Notes: generated by a model from the letters alone, not told the origin. A stretch of 64,000 bases of DNA from Candidatus Trichofilum aggregatum (GCA_016716885.1 JADJUV010000010.1:1-64000), one strand, 5' to 3'; shown: positions 54,132-63,581, counted from the first letter of the stretch. Program-made: numbers and translations.

Positions 54132-54830
54132 ATGTTTATCCCCCTCAGTGACAAAGAACCCAACCGATATAGCAACTTCTCCAGTGTGACGATGCTTCTC
54201 ATCTGTGCGAACGTGCTGGTTTATGCCTATCAATCAGCCCTTTACGCCAATGAGCGTTCTAGTTACAGAGTATTCGTCTATCTATTGGGGACGGTGCCCA
54301 ACTTGTTGTGGTCACAACAAGGCGCAGGAGCCTTAACCACCGTTACCTCAGCCTTTCTGCATACTGGCCTGTTGCATTTAGTAGGCAATATGCTTTTTCT
54401 GTGGGCTTTTGGGCGGCGGGTAGAAGATGCTTGCGGCCGCTGGCGTTTTCTCTGCTTTTACCTGCTGTGTGCGGCCACGGCTGATGTGGCTCACGCCATT
54501 ATTCACGCCCCGGACGAAATACCGGCTATTGGTGCCAGTGGCGCTATATCCGGCGTCATGGCCGCCTATCTCATGTTTTATCCTTGGGGACGCATCAGCA
54601 CCTTTGTAATTTTAATCATCCCCTTTCGTTTATCCATACGCGCTTTTTGGTTGTTGATTTACTTCCTCTTCGTGAGCAACCTGGGGCCTGCCCTACAAGT
54701 TGTACTGAGTCAGGCTGATTATCAGGTAGCTTATTGGGGCCATTTGGGCGGGCTTATAGGCGGGATGAGCATCTTTCTTTTTCTACGCCCGGAAGCCCTG
54801 TACCGGTATTGGCGGCAAGATTCCGTGTAG
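54132..54830 (+). CDS. Rhomboid-family intramembrane serine protease
   Basis: 232 residues, six membrane helices. LHLVGNMLFLWAFGRRVED is the HxxxN oxyanion helix, IGASGAISGVMAAYL contains the catalytic Ser of GxSG, and YWGHLGGLIGG the catalytic His. All active residues are intact. It cuts membrane proteins within or close to the bilayer. It follows two membrane-tethered TPR proteins, which may be partners or substrates, but this is inference. Two GCGGCCGC flank the motif region. Confidence 0.93.
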   Translation: MFIPLSDKEPNRYSNFSSVTMLLICANVLVYAYQSALYANERSSYRVFVYLLGTVPNLLWSQQGAGALTTVTSAFLHTGLLHLVGNMLFLWAFGRRVEDACGRWRFLCFYLLCAATADVAHAIIHAPDEIPAIGASGAISGVMAAYLMFYPWGRISTFVILIIPFRLSIRAFWLLIYFLFVSNLGPALQVVLSQADYQVAYWGHLGGLIGGMSIFLFLRPEALYRYWRQDSV

Positions 54831-54953
54831 CCCACGACTTGTTTTTGGTTAAACTTAATCAATGTCCCTCATGCCTTCCCTACTTTGAGGAACGACCAAA
54901 TCGCTACCCAGGGCCGGTTTTCGAGATAAATATGGGCGAAATTCGCGGCCGAA

Positions 54954-55532
54954 ATGTCTATGACTTACCCTACCAAAGAGCCACATTCTCCCACTTTGAA
55001 GCAGCAGTTGGAACAGGAACGACAACGCGCTGAGCAAGAGCGCCGCCTGGCCCAGTGGCGTGACGCCATTGAGGAGACTATCCAGGCGGCGCAGGCCAGT
55101 GGGCAGTTCGATAACCTTCCGGGCAAGGGCAAACCGCTGGCCCATCTGACCGATAATCCTTATGCCCCAGGCACCGAAATTGCCTATCAAAAACTTAAAG
55201 ATAACGATTACACGCTGGGTTGGATTAGTCGCCGCAACCAGGTTCAGAATGAAATTGAGGCGTTTCGCGCCGAGTTGCAGAAATGGGTCAGCCACTATCA
55301 GGCTGAATGGCGCACCGTTAACAGTTCGGATCAGCGGCAATTGCTGATTTATTATTGGCGGCAACAGCTTCAGACCTGGGAAACCACGATTCAAGCGCTC
55401 AACAATAAGATTCGGGCGGCCAATTTGACGCTCCCCCTGGAGCATTTGCAATTGATTACACTGGGGCTGGATGCAGAGTTGAGGCGCGTGGGTTGCGGCC
55501 GCGACCTGGGTGAATCGTTAAATGCTGACTAA
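54954..55532 (+). CDS. DUF1992 protein (DnaJ-C28-like conserved region)
   Basis: 192 residues. A charged coiled N-terminus (QLEQERQRAEQERRLAQWRD) is followed by the DUF1992 core, QASGQFDNLPGKGKPLAHLT and NPYAPGTEIAYQKLKDNDYT. This domain occurs in bacteria alone and in eukaryotes at the end of DNAJC28; its function is not known. It is soluble. The start codon is ATG 54954; the start region lacks a clear ribosome site. Confidence 0.85.
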   Translation: MSMTYPTKEPHSPTLKQQLEQERQRAEQERRLAQWRDAIEETIQAAQASGQFDNLPGKGKPLAHLTDNPYAPGTEIAYQKLKDNDYTLGWISRRNQVQNEIEAFRAELQKWVSHYQAEWRTVNSSDQRQLLIYYWRQQLQTWETTIQALNNKIRAANLTLPLEHLQLITLGLDAELRRVGCGRDLGESLNAD

Positions 55533-55591
55533 ATCAGACTCACGCGGGGCAGTCGGCGAGCAGGCGTAGGGCGATGTCGGTTATTTGAGAT

Positions 55592-57033
55592 ATGATCAGC
55601 GGCATGAAACGATATGGCCCCATAGCCCTGATTCTTCTCATTTATTTGGTGGTGGGCAGTTTATACGCCGTCTATACCCCAGACTGGCAAGCCCCGGATG
55701 AACCGGCTCATTACAATGTGGTACGCCAATTGGCCGAGGGCACATTCCCCGTTATTGAACCAGCCGATTATGACCAGGATTTTCAGGGTGAGGCGATCTC
55801 CTCTGGTTTTGACCCCGCGTATGATGTGCCGGATCGCTATTTTTCCTACGAAGATTGGCAACCACCCCTGTATTATCTCTTGCTGGTGCCGGTGTATGGG
55901 TTGTTTGAGGGGGCCTTGGAGCCGTTGCGCCTGGCTTCGCTGGTGTTGGGGGCGGGGGTCGTGCTGTTGACGTATGGGGTGGCCCGGCTGGTTTGGCGGC
56001 GTGAGGCGTGGGCCTTGACCGCGGCCGCGTTCGTGGCTTTTCTCCCGCAACATCTGGCTGTCATGGCCTCACTTAACAACGATGCCCTGGCCGAACTCCT
56101 CATCGCCGCAATTTTGTACCTGCTGGTCAGGGGAGCCATGCGGGGAGCCGTTAGCCCTCTCCCCTCTCCCCTCTCCCCTCTCTCAGTCTCTCAATCTCTT
56201 AATCTCCCCTTTCCCCTTCTCCTCTTAGGCATCTTACTCGGGCTTGGTCTCCTCACCAAAGGCTCGGTCTACATCATGGCCCCGCTCATGGGGGTGGTGT
56301 TCCTGTGGTACCACTGGGGGGCCTGGCGGCAGGTGGTACGGGTGGGGCTAATCGTGGGCGGCGCGGCCGCGCTCCTGGCCTTGCCCTGGTGGGTACGTAA
56401 CAGCGTCGTCTACGGGGGTCTGGACATTATCGCCTGGCAGGCGCATGGTGAGGTGGTAGTCGGCCAGCCGCGCACAGTAGAATGGTTTGAGCAGTTTGGT
56501 GTGGATGGGACACTCCAACGATTTTTTACGACGACCTTTCACAGCTTTTGGGGACAATTTGGCTGGATGGGGGTGGTTATGCCCACCTGGGTGTACCAAC
56601 TTTTGGGGCTGTTCACGGGAGTGGTGGGTGTGGGACTGATCGCGGCCGCGGTTCAAACATTCCAGCCGTCTCGCCAACCCCCTCAACGTCACGCCACCCT
56701 TCCGCCTTCAACCTTCATCCTTCTCCTCAACCTGGCTTTCACCCTCCTGCTTTACCTGGGCTACAACATCACCTTCGTCCAACACCAGGGGCGATACCTC
56801 TTCTCGGCCCTCATTCCCTGGCCTGCGGCGTCGCCCTGGGCCTGGGTACGTTATGGGATAAGGTGAGAGAGCTAGGCACTACGTACCACGCACCACGCAC
56901 CACGCGTGAGGTTTCAGGTTTCAGGTTTCAAGTTTCAGAGCTTGTGCTTCCTGTGGGTTTAGCGATTGCTTTGGTTGGTTTAGATTTACTGGCGTTGTTT
57001 CGGTTTATTTTGCCGCAATTGGGCAGGGGGTAA
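55592..57033 (+). CDS. GT39-like membrane protein, frameshifted
   Basis: Two frames make one polytopic protein of about 480 residues. APDEPAHYNVVRQLAEGTFP near the N-terminus is the acidic DE motif of PMT/ArnT-like glycosyltransferases, and about ten membrane segments follow. At about 56818 YLFSALIP should continue as LACGVALGLGTLWDK, in another frame, to the stop at 57033. Repeat tracts at 56156-56214 and 56876-56940 are read in frame (SPLPSPLSPLSVSQSLN; APRTTREVSGFRFQVSE). It probably transfers a sugar from a lipid carrier, as the second GT39-type gene in the window. Confidence 0.8.
56156..56214. repeat. CCCTCTC and CAGTCTC heptamer tract (in frame)
   Basis: Four CCCTCTC units and then CAGTCTC/CAATCTC/TAATCTC units. 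It encodes the Ser/Pro/Leu loop between membrane segments of the GT39-like protein. Confidence 0.8.
56876..56940. repeat. CACGCAC and TTTCAGG heptamer tracts (in frame)
   Basis: Three ACCACGC units (56885-56905) and four TTTCAGG-type units (56911-56938) are translated close to the last membrane helix of the GT39-like protein. Confidence 0.85.
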
Positions 57034-57035
57034 GG

Positions 57036-57269
57036 ATGAAAACAGTGGGCGTAGATTGTCAGTTCCGTGCTGATGGACGGGTGGTGGTGCAACGGATTCG
57101 TTTAGAGGGCAAATGGGTGCCGGTGGAGCAGGGGCGGCAATGGGTAGACGATGAGGGGCGGCATGTTCTGATTATGCTGCTGGGTGAGTCGGTGCAGGAA
57201 CTCCTTTTGCGCAAGGAGACGATGACCTGGGGTTTGCGGCCGCATGGTCAACAAATCCATCTTGTTTGA
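57036..57269 (+). CDS. Small protein of unknown function
   Basis: 77 residues; ATG 57036 lies two bases after the preceding stop codon, which suggests coupling. The sequence (VDCQFRADGRVVVQRIRLEG, VLIMLLGESVQELLLRKETM) suggests an OB- or SH3-like beta barrel plus one helix. No family is recognised. The one GCGGCCGC encodes LRPHG. Confidence 0.55.
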   Translation: MKTVGVDCQFRADGRVVVQRIRLEGKWVPVEQGRQWVDDEGRHVLIMLLGESVQELLLRKETMTWGLRPHGQQIHLV

Positions 57270-57275
57270 CCATCG

Positions 57276-58160
57276 TTACCGTTTACGCCAGAACCAGGCC
57301 AATTTGCGATACTTAACCCACTCATAATACCCCATAAACAGGCTGAGGCGCAGGCCATGGAGTCCATCCTGATATCCCTTGAGGGTGACAAAGCGCCACC
57401 AAAATTGCCGCCACGGTTGTAAAATGAAATTGTGCGGCCGCGCCCTTTTTCCCTGCTCAAACAAAATCTTGGCATCATAACTGGAGTACGCCCGCTGTTT
57501 GAAATGAAAATGGGCCGCATCCCGGTAATTGTGATGCACCAGAGGATTCTGCAAATACCCTATCGCCCCATCCACGGTGGCTACCTCATGCACCGGCCGT
57601 TCATAACGCACCCGCCCATGTCGGAACAGCCGCAGTTGATAATCAGGGTACCAGCCCGCCCCTAAGGTCAGTTGGCCGAAAATATAGTTGTGGCGGGGTA
57701 CATACCACCCCATTTCTGACCGCTGGGTAATCATCTGGCGAATTTCGGCCCCCAGTTCAGGGGTTCCTCGTTCATCCGCATCTACAAAAAAGACCCAATC
57801 CGTTTGTAGCGCATCCAGAGCGGCGTTGCGCTGTTGGGCATAATTCTGGAACGTCTCCTGGGCGACTTCGGCCCCGACAGAGCCGGCGCGGCTGACTGTA
57901 TCATCCCGACTAAACGAGTCAAACACGACCACCCGGTCGGCCCAACGCAGGCTTTCGATACAGGGGATGATGTGATCTGCTTCGTTGAGGGTCAGAATAA
58001 CGGCGGTCAGCTCAAGAAGAGTTGAGAGACTGGAGACTGGAGACTGGTCACTGGTTACTGATAACTGGTCACTGCTCACGGATAACGGCTCACGCTTCCC
58101 AGAGCGCGGCCGCGTGCTCATAGGCTTCTTTGAGAGATGGATCAAGTGTCGCGGCCGCAT
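57276..58160 (-). CDS. Family 2 glycosyltransferase (WaaE/KdtX-like)
   Basis: 294 residues as written. The true domain starts at about residue 53, LTAVILTLNEADHIIPCIES, then WADRVVVFDSFSRDDTV, the DxD equivalent VFFVDADERGTPEL, and FRHGRVRYERPVHEVATV; the C-terminus ends FWRKR. The family adds glucose or similar sugars to lipopolysaccharide cores or other surface glycans. The 50 residues before it are encoded by a GAGACTG/TCACTGG tract (58021-58095) and overlap the upstream gene, so the natural start is unclear. Cytoplasmic, membrane-associated. Confidence 0.85.
   Translation of the reverse strand: MRPRHLIHLSKKPMSTRPRSGKREPLSVSSDQLSVTSDQSPVSSLSTLLELTAVILTLNEADHIIPCIESLRWADRVVVFDSFSRDDTVSRAGSVGAEVAQETFQNYAQQRNAALDALQTDWVFFVDADERGTPELGAEIRQMITQRSEMGWYVPRHNYIFGQLTLGAGWYPDYQLRLFRHGRVRYERPVHEVATVDGAIGYLQNPLVHHNYRDAAHFHFKQRAYSSYDAKILFEQGKRARPHNFILQPWRQFWWRFVTLKGYQDGLHGLRLSLFMGYYEWVKYRKLAWFWRKR
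58021..58095. repeat. GAGACTG and TCACTG-type heptamer tract
   Basis: Three GAGACTG units (58025-58046) followed by degenerate GGTCACT/GGTTACT/GATAACT units. It covers the junction between two glycosyltransferase genes and would add about 25 residues (PLSVSSDQLSVTSDQSPV) to the N-terminus of the second. Confidence 0.8.
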
Positions 58161-58997
58161 TGCGTCGTAACCCCAGCGCGGCCAGACGGGCCGCCAGTCG
58201 TTGTTTCAGGGGGCCATAATGTTTGCGGTACAACTGCGCCCGGCTACCCCAGAGGTTGATGATTGAACGGGCCGGAATCTGTTTGGTGCTTTCACCGCCA
58301 AAATGCACAATTTCCGCGGCGGGAACCGTGTAAATAGCCCAGCCAGCTTCGTGGATCCGCCAACTCCAATCAATCTCTTCACAATACATGTGGAAAGCTT
58401 CATCAAAGCCCCCAGTAGATTCAGCCACATCACGGCGTACCATCATGGTGGCCCCCAGCGTATGATCCACCGGAAACGGCTTATTGTCCGGGTGATAATA
58501 GTGCCGGGGATAACGGCCATTCCAGCGGCTGTCATAAAAACGGGCGGGTAGGGGAACAGGTCAAAAATAAGTTGGCGCAGGCCAGGGAAGGCGAACGCAC
58601 TGTGCTGGAAACGGCCATCCCCATAAATGAGCCGTGCTCCCGTTGCCCCAACATCGGCCCGACTATCCATAAAAGCCAACATTTTCTTAAACGAGCCAGG
58701 GCGAACCAGGGTATCGGGATTAAGCAGGAAAAAATAGCGGGGTGAATCGGCCGCGGCCGCTTTCATTCCCTGATTATTGGCCGCGCCAAAACCCACGTTT
58801 TCTGTGTTAACAATCAGGCGTACCTGCGGAAACAGGTTTTTCAGTAGAGATAACGTGCCATCCGTGGAACCATTATCTACCACCCAAACCACACCCGTAA
58901 TCCCTGACCGATGCAACTCGGCAAACACGGATGTCAGGCAATCCCGCAGATAATCCCGCACATTCCAACTAACGATAACAAGTGCCAGGTCTAACAT
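58090..58997 (-). CDS. Family 2 glycosyltransferase (rhamnosyltransferase-like), frameshifted
   Basis: About 300 residues in two frames. The N-terminal part (ATG 58997) begins MLDLALVIVSWNVRDYLRDC with VWVVDNGSTDGT, ENVGFGAANNQGM and LLNPDTLVRPGSF, the GT-A nucleotide-sugar site. The C-terminal part reads HTLGATMMVRRDVAESTGGF and YCEEIDWSWRIHEAG, which includes the ED catalytic-base region. The frames meet at about 58545-58560, inside CCCTACCCGCCC. It is probably one gene for a surface-polysaccharide transferase. It is followed by the WaaE-like enzyme. Confidence 0.83.
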
Positions 58998-59050
58998 AAT
59001 GATTGGTACGAAGGGGTCGTCAAAGCAAAAAATGTTCGGGTTTTCTTCCG

Positions 59051-59102
59051 TTCGTAGTAACGGCCTTAGCCGGTTCCGCCCGCTAAAGCCGTTACTACGA
59101 AC
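59051..59102. repeat. Inverted repeat, GTAGTAACGGC family
   Basis: TTCGTAGTAACGGC and its reverse complement form the arms (one mismatch in the inner part, CTTAGC versus GCTAAAG). It is a diverged relative of the 27-bp repeat at 43623-43680. It sits between a lipoprotein gene end and the start of a glycosyltransferase gene. Confidence 0.7.
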
Positions 59103-59124
59103 CCATACCGGGCTTTTCCATCCC

Positions 59125-60339
59125 CTACTCCCCCAAAATCTCCGCTTCATCCCACGCTAACGTCGCCATCATCTCCCGATAGGTGTCGTAGAAACTGTTG
59201 GCCACGGGTTCTAACCCCGTCATATTTAAAAAATCAGCCGAACAAACCGACTCCACACAAACAGCCTGATTGGCAAATGCCATCATGGCGACCGCCACTT
59301 CATTGGCAATACCGAATGGAAAATCTACGCCATAAGCTACCGCTTCAAAAGGAATAGGGGGGGTGAGGGCCAGAATCTGGGTTTCTACAAATATACCGGG
59401 AACCGTGTCCAACAAAGCTGAACGTGCCTCACGCAATCGGTAACCACCTTGATTGACATCACCATTAACAATGACGTAGCCAATGCCACTCCGTACGGGC
59501 ACAGCCAGCGTGTTTTGCCACGGCTCCGGGTCGTCCACCCCGTATTGCCACTGCGTTTCGTTGTAAGGCATGATAGGTGGCACAAATGTGGCCGTAGCAA
59601 AGGTTACTTCGCCATCATACAAAGCGGCCAAAGCCCGACTCTCGCCCGGATATTCGGTAATTTCGCCCGGCGTTAGGCCCATACGCTGGAACATGGCATC
59701 AAAGAAGATAGCCCCGGTGCGTGATTGTGAACCAGGAATACCCCAGGTTTGCCCGTCTAATTCTTCCAGGCTGGTGATAGATGTCTCGTTGCGGATGACG
59801 ATCATGCCGCTGTTCCAGGTATGACCCAGCCGCACAAAGGCCTGCCCTACCTGAGCGCCACATTGTTCATGCGCCAGTACATACACTTCCGGGGGTAGAA
59901 ATGCGATGGTGCGCTCCGGTTCATTGCAAAGCAAATCGAGCATTTCTCGGAAGCTGCCGGGCATAATGGTCTCGAAGCTCAAACCGGTAGCATTGGTGAG
60001 GGCTTCTAGAAAAGGTTCTTGCCGGGCTTCAATGACGGGAACCGGCACCGTGGGAGGGAAAACAAGGAGTACTGGGTAGTCGGCTGAACCGGGGATGAGT
60101 GAGGGGGCAGGGGTAGGGTTGGTTGGCGCGGCCGCGGTCGGGGTTATTTCGGTGACAACGGGGTTATTCGCGGCCGCGGTTACCACCCGGGTTACTTCTA
60201 CCGTGACCGGAACCGTTACCTCTACAGTTTCTCCGTCACCCTGACAGGCCGTCAGAGCGAGAAGGAGTAGTAAACAGAGAGATAAAAGCCGGTACGTAAG
60301 GCGTGAAAGGAAATGTCCTGAGACAGCAAGATTTTTCAT
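59125..60339 (-). CDS. PhnD-like substrate-binding lipoprotein
   Basis: 404 residues. Signal peptide with lipobox (LLLLLALTAC), a Val/Thr linker (TVEVTVPVTVEVTRVVT), then a type II periplasmic-binding domain: LDLLCNEPERTIAFLPPEVY, ITSLEELDGQTWGIPGSQSR, GEVTFATATFVPP. The SLxxLxGxxxGxxxxxSxSG layout is that of PhnD-type phosphonate/phosphite or similar binding proteins. No permease or ATPase is next to it, so it could feed a distant transporter or sense a ligand. Two GCGGCCGC lie in the linker. Confidence 0.82.
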   Translation of the reverse strand: MKNLAVSGHFLSRLTYRLLSLCLLLLLALTACQGDGETVEVTVPVTVEVTRVVTAAANNPVVTEITPTAAAPTNPTPAPSLIPGSADYPVLLVFPPTVPVPVIEARQEPFLEALTNATGLSFETIMPGSFREMLDLLCNEPERTIAFLPPEVYVLAHEQCGAQVGQAFVRLGHTWNSGMIVIRNETSITSLEELDGQTWGIPGSQSRTGAIFFDAMFQRMGLTPGEITEYPGESRALAALYDGEVTFATATFVPPIMPYNETQWQYGVDDPEPWQNTLAVPVRSGIGYVIVNGDVNQGGYRLREARSALLDTVPGIFVETQILALTPPIPFEAVAYGVDFPFGIANEVAVAMMAFANQAVCVESVCSADFLNMTGLEPVANSFYDTYREMMATLAWDEAEILGE

Positions 60340-60481
60340 GATGAGCCACGTCGTTCTGGTAAATGAGCACCCAACGGGTGCAAACCACTATTTTACCTGG
60401 AGTAGCTCAATCCTTCACCATTGACGCAGGGCGTTAATTTATGCCTAATAGAACGGATAAAAATGTATTGTGGGAGTTTCC

Positions 60482-60535
60482 CGTTTGTAGTGACCACTTT
60501 TGTGGGCGGGCCGACTGAAATCGTCACCACAAACG
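60482..60535. repeat. Imperfect inverted repeat, GTAGTGACCACTTT family
   Basis: CGTTTGTAGTGA and TCACCACAAACG form the arms around a GC-rich centre. Third member of the family at 43623-43680. It lies between two minus-strand genes and may act as a terminator for the PhnD-like gene's upstream region or be a repeat only. Confidence 0.6.
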
Positions 60536-60536
60536 T

Positions 60537-61874
60537 CTATTCTTCAATGCGAACAGGGATGTCGCGGACAGGACAAGTGGGGAAATTGTTTTCATCCGGC
60601 AAATCAATGAGAACAGACTGGGTATCTACCCGGTTGTTAAACTGGGAAATCTCCACATCCTCATGGATAAGCCCTGCCCATACCGGCTGGGGATTGCGCA
60701 CTCCCAAGGCATTAACGATGCGGATACCCCCGGTTATCACCGCTCGTTCGCCAGGCATCAAGTACCAATCGCCATCAATCTCCGTCAAATCTTCCGGGTT
60801 GCCAATGGCCCAGCGGTAGGGGTAGTTGAAAATTTCGTTTTCGTAACCCATGGCCAGACGCCAGGCCCCGGATTCGGTATGCCAGCCGAGTGTGTTGTAA
60901 TTCCAGTCGGAGTCATAGACTGTGCCGGGGAAAGGGCCAGTGGTGCGGATAGGTGTTGTGCCATAGTTGCGCACTGTAGCCGTGAAATAAAGCGTGTCAC
61001 ACAAGGCCACGGCGGTCATATTAAATTCAATAGTGCGCCCGATGGGGGGGGAGATAATATCGGCCCGGGGCACACCGCCAAACTGAATGGTAAGTTGTTG
61101 CTCCACCTGGATTTTCTGACCCTCGGCGTCTTCGGCATAGGCTATCACCGGATACGTGCCGTCGGGTGGCGGGGTGGCTTTGTCATCCACACCACCTTCG
61201 TAATCATACTCATGACGACCGGGCATATTAGCCGGGACACCTCGCTCTTTTTCGGCAATGGGGTATTGCAGGCCATCCGGGGCAAGCAGGTAAACGCGCA
61301 GGGTCGTGACCTCTTTCATCAGTTCAAAAGCGGCCAACACCCGGTCATCAATGCCATCCTGGTTGGGGGTGAAGATGGTTTTGTCCAGACCGAAGTTACG
61401 CATTTCGGGCAGGGTGGTATCGGCTTCGGTAATGGTAAGCTGGCCCTGGCTGGTTTCGGTGAAACCGGCTTCATCAGTAGCTTCAATGGTCCAGGTATAG
61501 ACCCCATTTTGGAGCAAACGAGCCAGGATTTCTCCCTGGACGGTTTCGTTGGGTAGGTGGTAGCCATCTACCACACCACTAAAATTGACGGCGTAAGGAC
61601 CTTCGGCCCGCGGCCGCGCCTGGCGAAAAGTGAACCGTTCTCCCGCCTCATTGGTAAAGTAAATGGAAACCGTGGCATTACGGGCAATCTCGTACCGAAT
61701 GGTGGTGATGTCATTGCTACCATCCGCATTGGGGCTGATCTGGGTATCGGCTACTTCAACATTACGGAGCAAAGAGCTATCTCCCTGAATGACATAGGTG
61801 GTAGCCCACACAGCTACGGCCACAAGGAACAAGGCAATCAGTAAGACAAGCAGGCGAGTGCGTATATTTTCCAT
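60537..61874 (-). CDS. Exported protein with FlgD-Ig-like domains
   Basis: About 445 residues from MENIRTRLLVLL; signal anchor at residues 6-28 (LLVLLIALFLVAVAVWATTY). Two repeats of the FlgD-Ig/gliding-type pattern follow, each with a (S/T)PNxDGxxD signature: ISPNADGSNDITTIRYEI and FTPNQDGIDDRVLAAFEL. The C-terminal half (VALCDTLYFTATVRNYG onward) is another beta domain. No enzyme motif. It is probably a surface or periplasmic structural protein, anchored by its N-terminus. Confidence 0.8.
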   Translation of the reverse strand: MENIRTRLLVLLIALFLVAVAVWATTYVIQGDSSLLRNVEVADTQISPNADGSNDITTIRYEIARNATVSIYFTNEAGERFTFRQARPRAEGPYAVNFSGVVDGYHLPNETVQGEILARLLQNGVYTWTIEATDEAGFTETSQGQLTITEADTTLPEMRNFGLDKTIFTPNQDGIDDRVLAAFELMKEVTTLRVYLLAPDGLQYPIAEKERGVPANMPGRHEYDYEGGVDDKATPPPDGTYPVIAYAEDAEGQKIQVEQQLTIQFGGVPRADIISPPIGRTIEFNMTAVALCDTLYFTATVRNYGTTPIRTTGPFPGTVYDSDWNYNTLGWHTESGAWRLAMGYENEIFNYPYRWAIGNPEDLTEIDGDWYLMPGERAVITGGIRIVNALGVRNPQPVWAGLIHEDVEISQFNNRVDTQSVLIDLPDENNFPTCPVRDIPVRIEE

Positions 61875-62088
61875 CATGGGGCAAGTGTATCAAACAGCCC
61901 CCCCACGGGCGAGAGACGAAAAGGGTACGCTTTGCCCATGGGGTAATAAGGAATCGTAGACGCCTGGCTGTTTATGAACGGCTGACTTGAGAGTGGTTGC
62001 CCCGGCTATGGGGGAATGTTAAAATGCCAGACAACTTTTAGGAATCCGGTTTCAGTGAGAAATCGGATTTCTGCTATTAAGGACGTGT

Positions 62089-62835
62089 ATGGAGCAGTAC
62101 GGAAAAGATAAAAAATGGCCTTTTGCGGAAGGGGGGGAGAGCACGTTGGCGTTGGTGACGGGGGTGTGGGCGGCCGCGGCCGCGTTCCGTCTCCTGCGTA
62201 ATAACCCTCTCACCAATATACTCTTCTGGTTCATGACCCCTCTCTGGTTACTCATCGTCTGGTTCTTCCGTGATCCCAACCGTGAACCCCTCAACGAAGA
62301 AGGGTTAGTCGTTAGCCCCGGTGATGGCGAAGTGGTAGAAATCATTCGTGAACCAGAGAAGCGCTACCTCAACGATGATGCTATTCGCATAAGCATCTTC
62401 CTCTCTATTGTGGATGTTCACGTTCAACGTGTGCCTTTAAGCGGCCGCGTCACCCTGGTAGATTATCACCCCGGTCAATTCCTGAAAGCCTACCTGCCAG
62501 AAGCTTCAGAAGTGAATGAATATATCGCCATGATCACCGAATCGGACTATGGCCGGATATTGACCAAACAAATAGCGGGGATTTTAGCCCGCCGCTGTGT
62601 CAACAACGCCCGCGTAGGTGATGAGTTGGCCACCGGGCAACGCTTTGGTCTGATCAAATTCAGTTCACGAGTAGACCTGTTTCTACCGGCCAATGCTGAT
62701 CTCATCGTCCAGGTGGGTGATAAAGTGTATGGTGGTTTAACCCCTATTGCACGACTCAAAAAAGCAGGTCATCGGGCAGTAACCGGGTCAACAGCGCACG
62801 TTGCTGGACCAAACGGGTACGTCTACACATCTTAG
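62089..62835 (+). CDS. psd: Phosphatidylserine decarboxylase-family protein with altered cleavage site
   Basis: 248 residues. Two membrane segments at the N-terminus, then the PSD domain: FFRDPNREPLNEEGLVVSPG, DGEVVEI, FLSIVDVHVQRVPLSG, and GLIKFSSRVDLFLP near the end. PSD proenzymes cut themselves in the short family at FGS(R/T), between Gly and Ser, to make the pyruvoyl group. Here the Gly is Ser (codon AGT in place of GGT). The product normally makes phosphatidylethanolamine. The next gene is pssA, its natural partner. A double GCGGCCGC encodes Ala residues in the first membrane helix. Confidence 0.85.
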   Translation: MEQYGKDKKWPFAEGGESTLALVTGVWAAAAAFRLLRNNPLTNILFWFMTPLWLLIVWFFRDPNREPLNEEGLVVSPGDGEVVEIIREPEKRYLNDDAIRISIFLSIVDVHVQRVPLSGRVTLVDYHPGQFLKAYLPEASEVNEYIAMITESDYGRILTKQIAGILARRCVNNARVGDELATGQRFGLIKFSSRVDLFLPANADLIVQVGDKVYGGLTPIARLKKAGHRAVTGSTAHVAGPNGYVYTS

Positions 62836-62861
62836 ACTGCCCCCAAAGAATAAGGTGTGCC

Positions 62862-63581
62862 ATGAATAGCAAATACCGTTATCTCGTTCCCAATGGAATT
62901 ACCTTCCTATCCCTTATTTGTGGCATTGTTTCTATTTTGTCCTCGGCCACAGAACATCTAGCCCTGGCCGGGGCGTTGATCCTTGCCAGTTATGTGCTGG
63001 ATTTTTTTGATGGCACAACAGCCCGTAAACTCAATGCCCGCTCTGAATTTGGCCTGCAACTCGATTCATTGGTTGATATGGTGAGTCTGGGTGCGGCCCC
63101 GGCTATCCTGGCCTTCTTTCATCTGCGTGTTAATGGTGGCGTGGCTGAACCATTGATTTGGGTGTGCGCCGTGATGGTTCCCCTGGCGGGTGCTTTCCGG
63201 TTGGCCCGGTTTAATTTGTTACCCATGAAAACGGGGCAGACAGATTCGATTGGTCTGACCATCTCGACAGCGGGGGCCTTGCTGGTGTTGGCGGTGATGA
63301 CGGATTTAAGCGGCCGCATTGAATTACCCAACTTTTGGTTCATCGTTCTAATGGTCCTTCTGAGTGTGCTTATGGTCAGCACTATCACCTTCCCCTCAGT
63401 AAAATGGATTTTCAGCCGCAAACGAATCAATATTTGCCTCGTCATCCTCACTGGGATTGCCATTTGGAAACTTAGTTTTATTCCTGCCTGGTACTTATTA
63501 ACCAATGGGTATGTCGGTGTTTCTCTGGCACGGGCCGGATATCGTTCCGTCGTAAGCGAGCAGTCGCCCCTTGAAGGTTAA
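62862..63581 (+). CDS. pssA: CDP-diacylglycerol--serine O-phosphatidyltransferase
   Basis: 239 residues with seven or eight membrane helices. The CDP-alcohol phosphotransferase signature DGTTARKLNARSEFGLQLD plus SLVD fits DGxxAR(x)8Gx3Dx3D with all acidic metal ligands present. It joins serine to CDP-diacylglycerol to give phosphatidylserine at the membrane, the substrate of the upstream decarboxylase gene. The start ATG 62862 lies 27 bases after that gene. Confidence 0.92.
   Translation: MNSKYRYLVPNGITFLSLICGIVSILSSATEHLALAGALILASYVLDFFDGTTARKLNARSEFGLQLDSLVDMVSLGAAPAILAFFHLRVNGGVAEPLIWVCAVMVPLAGAFRLARFNLLPMKTGQTDSIGLTISTAGALLVLAVMTDLSGRIELPNFWFIVLMVLLSVLMVSTITFPSVKWIFSRKRINICLVILTGIAIWKLSFIPAWYLLTNGYVGVSLARAGYRSVVSEQSPLEG

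Noticed and set aside
60663..61556. Open frame of 297 codons opposite the FlgD-Ig-like gene
   Set aside because: The minus-strand gene has clear signal anchor and repeat signatures; the plus frame shows no protein character.
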